A DNA stretch of 64,000 nt from Acinetobacter cumulans (GCF_003024525.3 NZ_CP035934.2:2604001-2668000), one strand, 5' to 3'; counted from the first letter of the stretch, positions 9,392-20,142 are shown. Notes: generated by a model not told the origin, from the letters alone. A program made the numbers and translations.

Positions 9392-10030
9392 TTATTTAAA
9401 ATAAGCGCCTTCAGTATTACTGTGGTCTGTTTGGTCCACTACACGCATCAATTCTGGGACATGTTGTCTTAAAGTCGTTTCCACGCCTTGTTTTAAGGTT
9501 AAATCAATTGATGAACAACCTTGGCAACCACCACCAAATTTAAGCACCGCAGTTAAGCCATGTTCTGCGTCTTCAACCACTTCAACCAAAGCACAGTTAC
9601 CACCATGGCCTGCAAGACCTGGGTTAATTTCTGACTGTAAAACATAAGTAATACGTTCTTCTACAGAAGCATCTGGACCTACACGTGGCACTTTAGAGTT
9701 TGGCGCACGGAACGTCAGCTGACCACCAAAACGGTCTTTGTTGTAATCAATAACAGCATCTAACAAATATGGAATAGATGGGGTATCAACATAAGCTGCA
9801 AAATCTGGGTAGTCTTGCTTGTAATCTGTAGGCACAATTTCTTCTGGTGCACTGTACGCCATACAGCACTCAGCACGCGGTGTTCCAGGATTTTCCACAA
9901 AAACACGTACCGCAATACCTGGCGTATTTTGTTTAGCCAATAAGTCTTTTAAATACTCTTGTGCATTGGGTGTAATTAATAAATTTGGAATCTCTTCTGC
10001 AACTACAGTGCTGGTGTTCTCAGTCGACAT
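9392..10030 (-). CDS. nfuA: Fe-S cluster carrier protein NfuA
   Basis: Cytoplasmic scaffold/carrier that transfers 4Fe-4S clusters to target enzymes, important under iron limitation and oxidative stress. The 212-residue protein has an N-terminal A-type-like domain (about residues 15-110) and a C-terminal Nfu domain with the cluster-binding CxxC in GGGCQGCSSIDLTL. This two-domain layout is that of NfuA and not of a plain Nfu protein. The ATG at 10030 follows a GAGGA ribosome-binding site. It has its own terminator, and its position beside a siderophore receptor fits an iron theme, although no Fur box is evident directly upstream. Confidence 0.94.
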   Translation of the reverse strand: MSTENTSTVVAEEIPNLLITPNAQEYLKDLLAKQNTPGIAVRVFVENPGTPRAECCMAYSAPEEIVPTDYKQDYPDFAAYVDTPSIPYLLDAVIDYNKDRFGGQLTFRAPNSKVPRVGPDASVEERITYVLQSEINPGLAGHGGNCALVEVVEDAEHGLTAVLKFGGGCQGCSSIDLTLKQGVETTLRQHVPELMRVVDQTDHSNTEGAYFK

Positions 10031-10189
10031 AACAATATTTCCTCATGCTGAATTATCTATTTTACCTGAAGATGCGGTTCAGTAGAAAAAAATCAACCAA
10101 AATTGTCGGAATTATCTTGAAAGTTCACTTTAAAGCCCTTTTTAATGGCATGATGCATCTTAAATAGTCAAAATATAGAACAGAATCCT

Positions 10190-10807
10190 ATGCTGGACTT
10201 ACCCTTTAATCACACGGTCACCATTATTTTAATTACCGTGGTTGTTTCATTTCTTGCCTTTCAAAACGAAAAAATCATGAACCGTCTGATTTTTTGGCCC
10301 CCTGCTATTAAGCAAAGCCAATATGACCGCTTTGTGACGCATGGCTTCATACATGCCGATGGTGCACATCTGTTATTTAACATTATCACCTTATTTTTCT
10401 TTGGTAGCATTATTGAGCAGTTCTATCGCCATTACTTATTTGAAATGGGCTTTGTGCTGTTCTATATCGGTGGTTTGATTGCAGCAATTATTCCCAGTTA
10501 TCTCAAGCATAAAAATGATCATCGCTGGGCCAGCTTAGGTGCATCTGGCGCTGTTTCAGCTGTATTGTTTGCTTATATTTTATTTCAGCCGTGGAAGCTG
10601 ATTTTTGTATTTTTTATTCCTGTTCCAGCCATTATTTTTGCCGTGCTGTATGTGGCTTATAGCATTTGGTCTGGCAAGCGTGGCAACAGCAACATTAACC
10701 ACAGTGCACATTTGTGGGGAGCTGCCTACGGGGTCCTCATGACCATTATTATTGAGCCAAGGGTCCTTCCTCACTTCTTTAATCAGCTGATGCAATTGCC
10801 ATTTTAA
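10190..10807 (+). CDS. Rhomboid-family intramembrane serine protease
   Basis: Polytopic inner-membrane protease that cleaves transmembrane helices of target proteins. The 205 residues contain about six hydrophobic segments. Family signatures are HLLFNIITLFFFG in the second helix region (HxxxN), the catalytic serine in LGASGAVSAV (GxSG) and the catalytic histidine in NHSAHLWGAAYG. The basic set of motifs is intact, so it should be active. It is divergent from nfuA and transcribed alone, with a terminator 50 bases downstream. No substrate can be suggested from the neighbours. Confidence 0.88.
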   Translation: MLDLPFNHTVTIILITVVVSFLAFQNEKIMNRLIFWPPAIKQSQYDRFVTHGFIHADGAHLLFNIITLFFFGSIIEQFYRHYLFEMGFVLFYIGGLIAAIIPSYLKHKNDHRWASLGASGAVSAVLFAYILFQPWKLIFVFFIPVPAIIFAVLYVAYSIWSGKRGNSNINHSAHLWGAAYGVLMTIIIEPRVLPHFFNQLMQLPF

Positions 10808-10856
10808 CCACTGAGCCTACTGCATAGATTGAGTAAAAAACCGATATTGGCAACAT

Positions 10857-10889
10857 AAAAAAAGGGATTCTTATGCAGAATCCCTTTTT
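10857..10889. terminator. Bidirectional rho-independent terminator
   Basis: The stem agggattct / agaatccct around a short tatgc loop lies between A- and T-runs, between the convergent rhomboid gene and the 97-residue gene. Confidence 0.9.
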
Positions 10890-10936
10890 AGTTCACTGGC
10901 TAGTGATTGGTATTAATCACTTCTGCTTAAGAAGGA

Positions 10937-11230
10937 TTAAACATCTGTGTGGACCAAAAGCTCACCATGTTCAAAATGCCAATTGCGCTGATAAGCAGAC
11001 ACAAACTTGGCAATAAATACAGGCGCACGATCAATCGGAGTTTTTTCTTTAAAATGACCTGCATTAATCGCCCAGTCATAACAACTCTGATCCAATGGAT
11101 ATTCGATTAAAACACCACTTAAATAATTATTTTCAATCCAGTCTTTGGCTTGCAGATAGTTAGAAAATACTGCAGAAGAGAAATTGGATTTTTGTGCACT
11201 AAATAAATAGACGCTCGTTAAATCACTCAT
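10937..11230 (-). CDS. Small conserved cytosolic protein, DUF7710-like
   Basis: A 97-residue soluble protein of unknown function. The pattern SGVLIEYPLDQSCYDWAI, followed by PVFIAKFVSAYQ and a His/Glu-rich FEHGEL near the end, resembles a family of short bacterial proteins that I recall as DUF7710; this is from memory and not a search. The ATG at 11230 has a strong AGGGGA ribosome-binding site seven bases upstream. It sits between the rhomboid gene and the Fur-controlled siderophore-binding gene, and points away from the latter. Confidence 0.75.
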   Translation of the reverse strand: MSDLTSVYLFSAQKSNFSSAVFSNYLQAKDWIENNYLSGVLIEYPLDQSCYDWAINAGHFKEKTPIDRAPVFIAKFVSAYQRNWHFEHGELLVHTDV

Positions 11231-11393
11231 AATTTTTCCCCTAAGAACGAATTCTTCTTTTGATGATTTAATCTACATCTTTTATTTTGTGATGCATATC
11301 ACACTTTATTGTTTTTTTGCTGTCATTTTAGCCAACTTTCGTAACCAATATGACATCAATAGAAAATAGTATTGATTAGCATTAAAACTGAAT

Positions 11394-11412
11394 AATAATG
11401 CTAATTATTTTC
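11394..11412 (+). promoter_or_regulatory. Putative Fur box upstream of the siderophore-binding protein gene
   Basis: AATAATGCTAATTATTTTC matches about 15 of 19 positions of the Fur consensus, and a second partial match (AATAATTATTCTGATAC) follows within 10 bases. It lies 55-73 bases before the ATG. Confidence 0.75.
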
Positions 11413-11466
11413 ATTTAATAATTATTCTGATACATTCATTGAAATTTTTTGGAAATATTCAAGAAG

Positions 11467-12423
11467 ATGATTAAAAAATCATTATTGTATACTGTGATTT
11501 TAGCGCTAACTTCTCCTGTATCCAGCTTAGCTCTTGCTGCACCATTTACGTTAAAAGCCACAGAACAAAATACGATTGAACTTAAAAATGCGCCACAAAA
11601 TATTGCTGTCTATGATCTTACTATACTCGATACCCTAAATGCTTTAGGTATAGACGCAAAAATTGTTCCTGAAACCAGTTTCAATGGTGATTTAGCCAAA
11701 TATCAAAATAATCAATTCATTAAAGCTGGTTCTCTATTTGAACCTGATCTAGAAAAGTTAAAAGCAGCCAAGCCTGATCTTATTTTTGTAGGTGGACGTT
11801 CAGCAAAAGCGCAGAGCCAACTCCAACAACTGGCGCCTACTGTAAGCTTATCGGCTCAAACTGAGCATTATGTCGCCGACTTAGAACAGCGTACTCAGTT
11901 ACTGGCAAAAGCATTTAAACGTGAAAAAATTGCCAATGAAAAATTAGCAGAAGTTAAAAAGCTACAGGCTGAACTTAAATCTTTAACACAGAATAAATCT
12001 GCGCTCATGCTATTTGTAAATAAAGACAACTACATGCTACATGCAGCCAATGATCGTTTTGGTTTTGTCTATGATTTAACAGGATTTAAATCTGTACTCC
12101 CGCTAAGTGAAAAGTCTGATGCACCACGCCCAGAAGCGGGTTCTGCTACTGCCCTTGCCTTGGCAGAAAAGAATGCTCAATTGCTTAAAAAAGCTGTGGA
12201 AGCACAACCTGATTACATCATTTTATTAGACCGTGGTGCAGTCAATACACAACAGTACACAGCAAAAGATAGTATTAAAACGCACCCCGTTTTAAGCCAA
12301 TCCGATGCGGTGAAAAACAATCAGGTCATTAATGTAAATGCTGATTCATGGTATTTAACTGGTGCAGGCTTAGATAATACGATTGCAATGCTCAAAGAGC
12401 TGAAACGAGCCATTCAACCTTAA
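11467..12423 (+). CDS. Periplasmic iron-siderophore-binding protein (FatB/CeuE/YclQ-like)
   Basis: Substrate-binding protein of an iron-siderophore ABC importer. The 318-residue form has a type I signal peptide (LLYTVILALTSPVSSLALA) and no lipobox cysteine, so it should be a soluble periplasmic protein. The mature part follows the class III binding-protein pattern: VYDLTILDTLNALGI near the start, AKPDLIFVGGRSA, a long connecting helix rich in Lys/Glu/Leu, and AQPDYIILLDRG. I chose ATG 11467 with the adjacent AAGAAG; a TTG at 11449 would only add six residues. A Fur-like box lies upstream. No permease or ATPase gene follows, so this is an orphan component of a system encoded elsewhere. Confidence 0.86.
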   Translation: MIKKSLLYTVILALTSPVSSLALAAPFTLKATEQNTIELKNAPQNIAVYDLTILDTLNALGIDAKIVPETSFNGDLAKYQNNQFIKAGSLFEPDLEKLKAAKPDLIFVGGRSAKAQSQLQQLAPTVSLSAQTEHYVADLEQRTQLLAKAFKREKIANEKLAEVKKLQAELKSLTQNKSALMLFVNKDNYMLHAANDRFGFVYDLTGFKSVLPLSEKSDAPRPEAGSATALALAEKNAQLLKKAVEAQPDYIILLDRGAVNTQQYTAKDSIKTHPVLSQSDAVKNNQVINVNADSWYLTGAGLDNTIAMLKELKRAIQP

Positions 12424-12597
12424 ACGTAGTCAAACCGCTTGAAATCAAAAGGGAAGTTTATACTTCCTTTTTTTCATGAAATATCTCGAAATATTTTTCT
12501 ACAAAACATTGGTAGTTTCTGCCAAGACCGAATCGAATTTGGCATAGATAATGTATACAAATGTATATTAACGACAATGTCAGGTGAGATATTTTGC

Positions 12598-14148
12598 ATG
12601 TCTAGTTCTTTAGAAGGCCTCCAGTTTCCAATTTCTGCTACACAGCAAAAGCCCAGCACATCCAAAGTCGGGCGTGAAATTATTGCGGAAGCATTGGCCT
12701 CGGTCGATCACAACCTGTCACTCAAAGCTACGCAAGAAAAAAACTGGCGTAAACAATATCCAAAATATTTCAAAGCTTTGGTCCAACATGGCATTCTCAA
12801 TGACCAAGCTCCGCTTCATATTGCGACTTCAGGTTTAAATAAAGCGCATCATAGTTTTGAGTTTTATCGAGATGGTGAAAAGCACTTATTAGTTGATGTG
12901 ATGTCTTTGCCAGCAAAGCCTTTACATACCATTCAATTAAAAGGTGAAAGTGATGCTGCACCTGAATGGTATGTACCTTATAAAGGGCAAAACTTGCAAG
13001 GTGATGCACTTTTAGCACAGCTTCAAAATTGGCAAGATGCAGGTATTGTTGAACCGAGTCATGCTGATGCTTTAAGAGCTTGTGTAGCGCACCCAGAATG
13101 GTTCGATCTATCTGACCGTACGGTTGTACTGTTTGGTGCAGCTTCTGAGGCTGGCCCACTTACCTGGCTCTCTAAATGGAAAGCCAATATTGCCGCTGTT
13201 GATTTACCTCACCCACGTATTTGGGGCAAAATATTAGACACCGTAAAGCACGGTAATGCCACACTATATGCGCCATGTATAGAAGCACTGTCAGACGAAG
13301 CAACCGAAGCAGAGCTTAGAGAAAAGCTTGGTGCCAATCTATTGACGCAAACACCTGAAATTGCCCATTGGCTGGCACAAAGCCAACATCAATTAGACTT
13401 GGCGGCCATTGCGTATTTAGATGGTGAAAAACACGTTCGCGTATCTATGGCGATGGATGCCATTATGCAATATGTCAGTGTACAAAAGCCCGATACCAGC
13501 CTTATATACATGTGCACACCAACCGATGTCTATGCTGTACCTAAAGAAGTGGTTGAAGCATCACAAAACAAATTCACGCATCGCTCTAAAGCGCAGCAAT
13601 TGCTGAGCCAAGGGATTTCTACGCTCAGTGCTCAGCACTTTTTCCAAAAGAATTCACATGACTTAATTCTTTCCAGCAATGGTCAATCCTATGGTATTGC
13701 TGATTGCTTGGTGGTGGAACAAGGACCAAACTATGCGCTGGCAAAACGTATTCAACAGTGGCGTGCCACATTAGCCCGACATAATGGTCAACGTGTGAGT
13801 ATCAATATTGCGCCCTCTACAACCACGCATTCAGTGACCAAAAATCCTTTGCTAAAAGCAGCCTTTAATGGTGCTGAGCTATTTGATGTAGAAGCCTTTA
13901 CCCCTGAAACCACCAATGCCATTATGGCAGCTTTATGGATACACGATCTTCGCAATCCTGAATCGGTGGCTAACCCAGAACTTAAGTTAGATCATCCACT
14001 TGAACTGATGATGAAAGGCGCAAACCACGGTGGTTTATGGCGTGTTGCATATTTAGCGCGAACTGCATTGCCATTTGCTGCAGTCTATGGCTTTGCAACA
14101 GATAAACTGCCTATCAAATCCATGCTCCGCATGTTGAAAAAAGCATAA
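12598..14148 (+). CDS. Uncharacterised 516-residue protein with a Rossmann-like GxxSxxGP segment
   Basis: I do not recognise a characterised family. The start is ATG 12598 with GGTGAG ten bases upstream; the open frame extends further upstream but without a better start. The protein is soluble, with no signal peptide. Around residue 165 the segment VVLFGAASEAGPLTWL, followed by ANIAAVDLPHPRIW, looks like a nucleotide-binding beta-alpha-beta unit (glycine-rich turn, then an acidic residue after the second strand). This suggests an NAD(P)- or SAM-binding fold, but that is inference. The C-terminus contains MKGANHGGLWRVAYLARTAL, which is unusual. It is likely transcribed alone and ends 150 bases before a terminator. 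Confidence 0.8.
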   Translation: MSSSLEGLQFPISATQQKPSTSKVGREIIAEALASVDHNLSLKATQEKNWRKQYPKYFKALVQHGILNDQAPLHIATSGLNKAHHSFEFYRDGEKHLLVDVMSLPAKPLHTIQLKGESDAAPEWYVPYKGQNLQGDALLAQLQNWQDAGIVEPSHADALRACVAHPEWFDLSDRTVVLFGAASEAGPLTWLSKWKANIAAVDLPHPRIWGKILDTVKHGNATLYAPCIEALSDEATEAELREKLGANLLTQTPEIAHWLAQSQHQLDLAAIAYLDGEKHVRVSMAMDAIMQYVSVQKPDTSLIYMCTPTDVYAVPKEVVEASQNKFTHRSKAQQLLSQGISTLSAQHFFQKNSHDLILSSNGQSYGIADCLVVEQGPNYALAKRIQQWRATLARHNGQRVSINIAPSTTTHSVTKNPLLKAAFNGAELFDVEAFTPETTNAIMAALWIHDLRNPESVANPELKLDHPLELMMKGANHGGLWRVAYLARTALPFAAVYGFATDKLPIKSMLRMLKKA

Positions 14149-14301
14149 TGCAATGAATCAGTTCTTCTCATTTTCTACGACTTACACAGTCAATAAGAAG
14201 GCTTGATTAGCTACATATTCAAATGGGTTCTGTGCACGTACATGGCCTAGCTCATAAAGCCGAGCCAGAACTTAAACAGAGCACCTAAACATAAAATAAC
14301 A

Positions 14302-14339
14302 GCATAAAAAAACGCTACCGAAGTAGCGTTTTTTTATGC
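14302..14339. terminator. Bidirectional rho-independent terminator before the Pit gene 3' end
   Basis: The stem aacgcta / tagcgtt is extended by complementary A- and T-runs and gcat/atgc arms, between two convergent genes. Confidence 0.9.
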
Positions 14340-14350
14340 CTTAAAAGTGC

Positions 14351-16003
14351 TTAGAACACTTGTAAGAACAACCAATATAAACCACCAGACAAACAGATTG
14401 TCGCTGGTAATGTGAAGATCCATGCTGAAAGAATGGTTTTCACTGTGGCAAAGTTCAGGCCTGATTTGTTGGCAACCATTGTACCTGCAACCGCAGAGTT
14501 CAATACGTGAGTGGTTGAAACTGGCATACCAAAACCATCTGCAGCAGCAATTGTGGTCATTGCAACAAGCTCTGCTGACATCCCTTGACCATAAGTCATG
14601 TGATGCTTACCAATACGCTCACCCACAGTCACTACAATACGTTTCCAACCCACCATAGTGCCTAGACCAAGTGCCAATGCAACAGCGACTTTCACCCATG
14701 TAGGAATGTATTGAAGGAACGAGTCTAAGTTATTACGGTATTCTTTGACGTTTTTCGCTTGATCAGCCGTCATTGCTGGAAGCTGTTCTGCTTTATCTAA
14801 ACGCTTAAATGCCGTAGTACTTAAGTACATGTCGTTACGAATTGTAGAAACTTCAGTTTCTGGAATATCTTTTAGATCGCCATACTGACCCACACGCTCA
14901 CCTAAGTGATCAGTTAAGCTTGCTAAAGCAGGCACAACTTCAGGGGTAATTTCTTTGGTCTGAATGTATTTGGTAATCACATCACGCGCTTTGTCATCTG
15001 CAATATCATCATGCTGTGCATAAATTGCAGTCGCTGTTTGTGCAGACAATTGTTCAAATGATTGAATATGCGCTTGGTCTAAATTCTTGTTTAAAGAATA
15101 GGCCAAAGGCACACAACCAATCAAAATCAACATGATTAAGCCCATGCCTTTTTGACCGTCATTTGAACCATGCGCAAAACTTACGCCTGTACAAGTAAAG
15201 ATCAAAATTGCACGAATAAGCGGTGGTGGTGGTTTATTGCCTTCAGGTGGCTGGAATAATTCCATTTGTTTCTTAAAGATTTTTTTAACCAATAAGAACA
15301 ATACCGCAGCAAATGCAAAACCAATTAAAGGAGAAAACAGTAAAGCTTTACCCACTTTAATCACTTGGTCCATGTCTACACCCGATGCACCGCTACCTGC
15401 GTGCAGAATGTAGTTCATGATACCTACGCCTAGAATCGAACCAATTAAAGTATGCGAACTAGAAGCAGGAATCCCCAAGAACCAAGTACCAAGGTTCCAA
15501 AGAATGGCGGCGATGAGCATGGCAAAGACCATTGCAAAACCAGCACTTGAACCGACGTTCATAATCAGTTCAACAGGAAGTAATGCAATAATGCCGTAGG
15601 CAACTGCACCACTGGCAACCATTACGCCTAAGAAATTACAAAAACCAGCCCACATCACCGCCACTGGTGCAGATAATGCGTTGGTATAAATCACCGTTGC
15701 GACAGCATTCGCTGTATCGTGAAAACCATTTACAAACTCAAAACCGAGCGCAATAAACAAAGCCGTACCCAATAAAATCATGGAGTAGAGGCTAAGTGCA
15801 GGAACATGCGCAAGATCAGCTGTAAGTTGAAAACCAATATAAATTAACGTTGAAATAATTAACGTTAGAAACACCGGCATAAAAAATTTCGGTGTAGGCA
15901 CATGAACATTCGTCGACTTATTGTTTGTCGACTGGTGTGCTGAATCTACGGGAGTTTGATTAGAATTCATGCAAGCAAGAATGGAGGATTTAAGAATCCC
16001 CAT
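14351..16003 (-). CDS. pitA: Inorganic phosphate transporter, PiT family
   Basis: Inner-membrane low-affinity phosphate (metal-phosphate/proton) symporter. About 550 residues with ten or more hydrophobic segments. The duplicated PiT signatures are visible: GFEFVNGFHDTANAVATVIYT in the N-terminal half and AADGFGMPVSTTHVLNSAVAG in the C-terminal half, plus GIPASSSHTLIGSILG. The central soluble loop (GNKPPPPLIRA to a long acidic region) is normal for this branch. Start choice is uncertain: ATG 16003 gives a short extra N-terminus, and ATG 15970 begins at MNSNQTP; neither has a convincing ribosome-binding site. It shares a terminator with the convergent upstream gene. Confidence 0.9.
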   Translation of the reverse strand: MGILKSSILACMNSNQTPVDSAHQSTNNKSTNVHVPTPKFFMPVFLTLIISTLIYIGFQLTADLAHVPALSLYSMILLGTALFIALGFEFVNGFHDTANAVATVIYTNALSAPVAVMWAGFCNFLGVMVASGAVAYGIIALLPVELIMNVGSSAGFAMVFAMLIAAILWNLGTWFLGIPASSSHTLIGSILGVGIMNYILHAGSGASGVDMDQVIKVGKALLFSPLIGFAFAAVLFLLVKKIFKKQMELFQPPEGNKPPPPLIRAILIFTCTGVSFAHGSNDGQKGMGLIMLILIGCVPLAYSLNKNLDQAHIQSFEQLSAQTATAIYAQHDDIADDKARDVITKYIQTKEITPEVVPALASLTDHLGERVGQYGDLKDIPETEVSTIRNDMYLSTTAFKRLDKAEQLPAMTADQAKNVKEYRNNLDSFLQYIPTWVKVAVALALGLGTMVGWKRIVVTVGERIGKHHMTYGQGMSAELVAMTTIAAADGFGMPVSTTHVLNSAVAGTMVANKSGLNFATVKTILSAWIFTLPATICLSGGLYWLFLQVF

Positions 16004-16449
16004 ATTGTTCAATTAAATTGTGACAATTATATGACAAAGCGGTGTCATATAAAGCAATATTTCATACTTTATTTTTTACAGCTTGCCATCAATTATGCTT
16101 ATTTGCATTCAAATCAATCATTAATATTCATAGTGTTACAACCATTTCTGTTCATTTATCATTATTAAAACACGCTGTTTTTGCACCGCAAAAGATCATG
16201 TTACAAAACATGAAATATAAGCTGTACTTAAGGGTTCTACAGACCAAGACATAGCATGCTAGAGAGATATGACAACTTGATGAAGTATTTATGACAATCC
16301 AATCTTGCTACAGCAACCACTTTGAGGCACGGCGAAATATTCAACAAGCTCAACTTTGCGCTTAATAATTAAACTCAATATCAGAAATAATGAACTGAAT
16401 TCTGTTAATATATTTGCCGATTTTATATTCCATCGGATTGGGGTTATTT
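16004..16449. other. Intergenic region between divergent Pit and metH genes
   Basis: About 445 bases, AT-rich, carrying two divergent promoters. I looked for a cobalamin or SAM riboswitch ahead of metH. No B12-box-like sequence or obvious multi-stem leader was seen. No gene is supported here. Confidence 0.55.
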
Positions 16450-19400
16450 ATGTCCACGCTTACCACCCTAAAAGAGCTGCTCGCTCAACGGATTCTGATT
16501 ATCGACGGTGCTATGGGCACTATGATTCAGCGTCATAAACTCGAAGAAGCTGACTACCGTGGTGAGCGTTTTGCTGACTGGGCATCTGACCTGAAAGGCA
16601 ACAACGACCTTTTGGTGCTGACTCAGCCTCAAATCATTCAAGGCATTCATGAAGCCTACTTAGATGCTGGTGCAGACATCATTGAAACCAATAGCTTTAA
16701 CGGCACAAAAGTTTCGATGTCTGATTACCACATGGAAGATTTAGTCACTGAAATCAACCGTGAAGCAGCGCGTATTGCCAAAGCCGCTTGTGAAAAATAC
16801 TCAACGCCTGAAAAGCCGCGTTTTGTTGCGGGTGTGCTTGGACCGACTTCGCGCACTTGCTCAATCTCGCCAAATGTAAATGACCCTGCATTCCGTAACA
16901 TTACTTTTGATGAGTTAAAAGAAAACTATATTGAAGCTGCGCATGCCCTGATTGAAGGCGGTGCGGACATTCTGCTCATTGAAACTGTATTCGATACCTT
17001 AAACTGTAAAGCTGCCATTTTTGCAGTGAAAGAAGTGTTTAATCAGCTTGGCTATGAATTGCCATTGATGATTTCAGGCACCATTACAGATGCCTCTGGC
17101 CGTACCTTAACCGGTCAAACCGCTGAAGCATTCTGGAACTCCGTGCGTCATGGCGACTTATTGTCGATTGGCTTTAACTGTGCTCTGGGTGCAGATGCCA
17201 TGCGTCCACACGTCAAAACCATTGCAGACGTTGCCGATACTTTTGTTTCAGCGCATCCGAACGCAGGCTTGCCAAATGCCTTCGGCGGTTATGATGAAAC
17301 CCCTGAACAAACTGCAGCCTTCATTAAAGAATTTGCAGAAAGTGGCTTGATTAACATTACTGGTGGCTGCTGCGGCACAACGCCGGATCACATCCGCGCC
17401 ATTGCCAATGCCGTAAAAGACATTGCCCCACGCCAAGTGCCAGAAACCAAACCCGCTTGCCGTTTAAGCGGTTTAGAGCCGTTCAACATTACAGAAGATT
17501 CGCTGTTTGTGAACGTCGGTGAACGTACCAACGTGACAGGTTCTAAAAAATTCTTGCGTTTAATCCGTGAAGAAAATTTTGCCGAAGCGTTAGAAGTTGC
17601 ACAGCAGCAAGTTGAAGCTGGCGCTCAGATTATCGACATCAACATGGATGAAGGCATGCTGGATTCAGAAGGCGCAATGGTGCACTTCCTGAATCTAGTC
17701 GCATCTGAGCCTGAAATTTCACGTGTGCCAATCATGATTGACTCATCTAAATGGGAAATCATTGAAGCAGGCTTAAAATGCGTACAAGGTAAAGCAGTTG
17801 TTAACTCGATCTCCCTCAAAGAAGGCTATGACGAGTTTGTGCATAAAGCGCGTTTGTGCCGTCAGTATGGCGCTGCCGTGATTGTGATGGCCTTTGATGA
17901 AAATGGTCAGGCCGACACTGCTGCACGTAAAAAAGAAATTTGCAAGCGTTCTTATGATGTATTGGTGAATGAAGTGGGCTTCCCTGCTGAAGACATCATT
18001 TTTGACCCGAACGTGTTTGCAGTCGCTACAGGTATCGAAGAACACAACAACTATGCTGTGGACTTTATTGAAGCGACAGGCTGGATTAAGCAAAACTTGC
18101 CACACGCGATGATTTCAGGCGGTGTGTCTAACGTATCGTTCTCATTCCGCGGTAACGAACCCGTTCGTGAAGCGATTCACTCAGTGTTCTTGTACCATGC
18201 TATTCAGCAAGGCATGACTATGGGTATCGTAAACGCAGGTCAAATGGCGATTTATGATGATATTGACGCTGAACTGAAAGCTGCAGTTGAAGATGTGATT
18301 TTGAACCAAAACCAAGGTGAAAGTCAGCACGATGCGACTGAGAAGCTGCTTGAAGTGGCTGAGAAATACCGCGGTCAAGGCGCAGCGCAAAAACAAGTTG
18401 AAAACTTGGAATGGCGTGAGCTTCCAGTTGAAAAACGTCTTGAGCATGCTTTGGTGAAAGGCATCACGACTTTTATTGATGAAGACACTGAAGAAGCGCG
18501 TCTTAAAGCCAAACGTCCGCTGGATGTAATTGAAGGTCCATTAATGGACGGCATGAACGTCGTAGGTGACTTGTTCGGTTCGGGCAAAATGTTCTTACCG
18601 CAAGTGGTGAAATCTGCACGTGTAATGAAACAAGCGGTAGCTTGGCTAAACCCGTTCATTGAAGCTGAAAAGTCTGGCGGTCAGTCTAAGGGCAAAGTCC
18701 TGATGGCGACTGTAAAAGGCGACGTGCACGACATTGGTAAAAACATCGTAGGCGTGGTACTTGGCTGTAACGGTTATGACATTATCGACCTAGGCGTGAT
18801 GGTACCTTGCGAGAAGATTCTGCAAACGGCAATTGATGAAAAAGTTGACATCATCGGCTTGTCTGGCCTAATCACTCCGTCTTTGGATGAAATGGTGTTT
18901 GTTGCCAAAGAAATGCAGCGCAAAGGCTTTAATGTTCCATTGATGATTGGCGGTGCAACGACGTCTAAAGCGCATACGGCAGTGAAAATTGATCCGCAAT
19001 ATTCAAATGATGCAGTCATTTATGTAGCCGATGCTTCACGTGCGGTAGGTGTTGCAACAACTTTACTTTCTAAAGAAATGAAACCGAAGTTTGTTGAGGA
19101 AACCCGTGCAGAATATGAAAAAGTGCGTGAGCGTATTGCTAACAAACAGCCTAAAGCAGCAAAACTGACGTATGCTGAATCGGTTGAAAATGGTTTGAAA
19201 ATTGACTTTGCAGCCAATGCGCCTGTGAAGCCAAACTTTATTGGTACGCAAACGCTGACCAATTATCCATTGGAAACTTTGGTTGAATACTTCGACTGGA
19301 CACCGTTCTTTATTTCGTGGAGCTTGGCGGGTAAATTCCCTGCGATTCTGACTGATGAAGTGGTGGGTGAAGCAGCAACTGACTTGTATGAACAAGCGCA

Positions 19401-20142
19401 GACCATGCTGAAAGATATTATCGACAACAAACGTTTTGATGCACGTGCTGTCTTTGGTATTTACCCTGCTGCCCGTTCAGCTGCGGACACGGTTCAAGTG
19501 TTTGATGAAACTGCGAAAACAGTGACGCATACTTTTGAGCATATCCGTCAGCAGTCTGACAAAGTAACGGGTAAACCAAACTTGTCATTGGCGGACTTTA
19601 TTGCGCCTGCGGATGCAAATGTTGATGACTACTTGGGTGGCTTCACTGTATCGATCTTTGGTGCAGAAGAAATGGCAAATGAGTACAAGGCCAAAGGCGA
19701 TGACTACTCTGCAATTCTTGCGCAATCTTTAGGTGACCGTTTTGCAGAAGCGTTTGCGGAACATTTGCATGAGCGCATTCGTAAAGAGTTCTGGGGCAAC
19801 CAAGCGTCTGAAACCTTAAGCAATGAAGAATTGATTAAAGAGAAGTATGTGGGCATCCGTCCTGCACCGGGCTACCCTGCTTGTCCTGAGCATTCTGAAA
19901 AAGCGCCGTTGTTTGACTGGTTAGGTTCTACCGACAAGATTGGCACGCAATTGACGACTAGCTTTGCAATGTGGCCACCTTCATCTGTCAGCGGTTTCTA
20001 TTATGCAAACCCTGAAAGCCAATACTTTAACGTGGGTAAAATCGCAGGCGATCAGCTTGAGGATTATGCGAAGCGTAAAGGTTGGACTTTAGATGAAGCG
20101 AAGCGTTGGTTAGCGCCGAATTTGGATGATTCAGTTCAGTAA
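16450..20142 (+). CDS. metH: Cobalamin-dependent methionine synthase
   Basis: Transfers a methyl group from methyltetrahydrofolate to homocysteine through B12 to make methionine. The 1230 residues match the full four-module enzyme. The homocysteine domain has zinc-ligand cysteines in SIGFNCALG and [11 protein letters not shown]. The folate domain begins at [16 protein letters not shown]. The B12 domain has the lower-ligand motif DVHDIGKN. The C-terminal activation (SAM-binding) domain has [15 protein letters not shown]. The ATG at 16450 follows TTGGGG; a TTG further upstream is spurious. Codons are more G/C-rich at third positions than in neighbours, which fits a well-expressed core gene. It is transcribed alone, with a terminator 10 bases past the stop. 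Activity needs B12, since no synthesis genes are nearby. Confidence 0.97.
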   Translation: MSTLTTLKELLAQRILIIDGAMGTMIQRHKLEEADYRGERFADWASDLKGNNDLLVLTQPQIIQGIHEAYLDAGADIIETNSFNGTKVSMSDYHMEDLVTEINREAARIAKAACEKYSTPEKPRFVAGVLGPTSRTCSISPNVNDPAFRNITFDELKENYIEAAHALIEGGADILLIETVFDTLNCKAAIFAVKEVFNQLGYELPLMISGTITDASGRTLTGQTAEAFWNSVRHGDLLSIGFNCALGADAMRPHVKTIADVADTFVSAHPNAGLPNAFGGYDETPEQTAAFIKEFAESGLINITGGCCGTTPDHIRAIANAVKDIAPRQVPETKPACRLSGLEPFNITEDSLFVNVGERTNVTGSKKFLRLIREENFAEALEVAQQQVEAGAQIIDINMDEGMLDSEGAMVHFLNLVASEPEISRVPIMIDSSKWEIIEAGLKCVQGKAVVNSISLKEGYDEFVHKARLCRQYGAAVIVMAFDENGQADTAARKKEICKRSYDVLVNEVGFPAEDIIFDPNVFAVATGIEEHNNYAVDFIEATGWIKQNLPHAMISGGVSNVSFSFRGNEPVREAIHSVFLYHAIQQGMTMGIVNAGQMAIYDDIDAELKAAVEDVILNQNQGESQHDATEKLLEVAEKYRGQGAAQKQVENLEWRELPVEKRLEHALVKGITTFIDEDTEEARLKAKRPLDVIEGPLMDGMNVVGDLFGSGKMFLPQVVKSARVMKQAVAWLNPFIEAEKSGGQSKGKVLMATVKGDVHDIGKNIVGVVLGCNGYDIIDLGVMVPCEKILQTAIDEKVDIIGLSGLITPSLDEMVFVAKEMQRKGFNVPLMIGGATTSKAHTAVKIDPQYSNDAVIYVADASRAVGVATTLLSKEMKPKFVEETRAEYEKVRERIANKQPKAAKLTYAESVENGLKIDFAANAPVKPNFIGTQTLTNYPLETLVEYFDWTPFFISWSLAGKFPAILTDEVVGEAATDLYEQAQTMLKDIIDNKRFDARAVFGIYPAARSAADTVQVFDETAKTVTHTFEHIRQQSDKVTGKPNLSLADFIAPADANVDDYLGGFTVSIFGAEEMANEYKAKGDDYSAILAQSLGDRFAEAFAEHLHERIRKEFWGNQASETLSNEELIKEKYVGIRPAPGYPACPEHSEKAPLFDWLGSTDKIGTQLTTSFAMWPPSSVSGFYYANPESQYFNVGKIAGDQLEDYAKRKGWTLDEAKRWLAPNLDDSVQ

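Noticed and set aside
12439..12597. N-terminal extension of the 516-residue protein to 12439
   Set aside because: The added 53 residues look like translated AT-rich leader (many Phe, Ile, Asn), while ATG 12598 has GGTGAG at proper spacing.
16250..16449. Possible cobalamin or SAM riboswitch ahead of metH
   Set aside because: No B12-box-like stretch or SAM-type core could be found in the 200 bases before the start; no multi-helix leader was evident.
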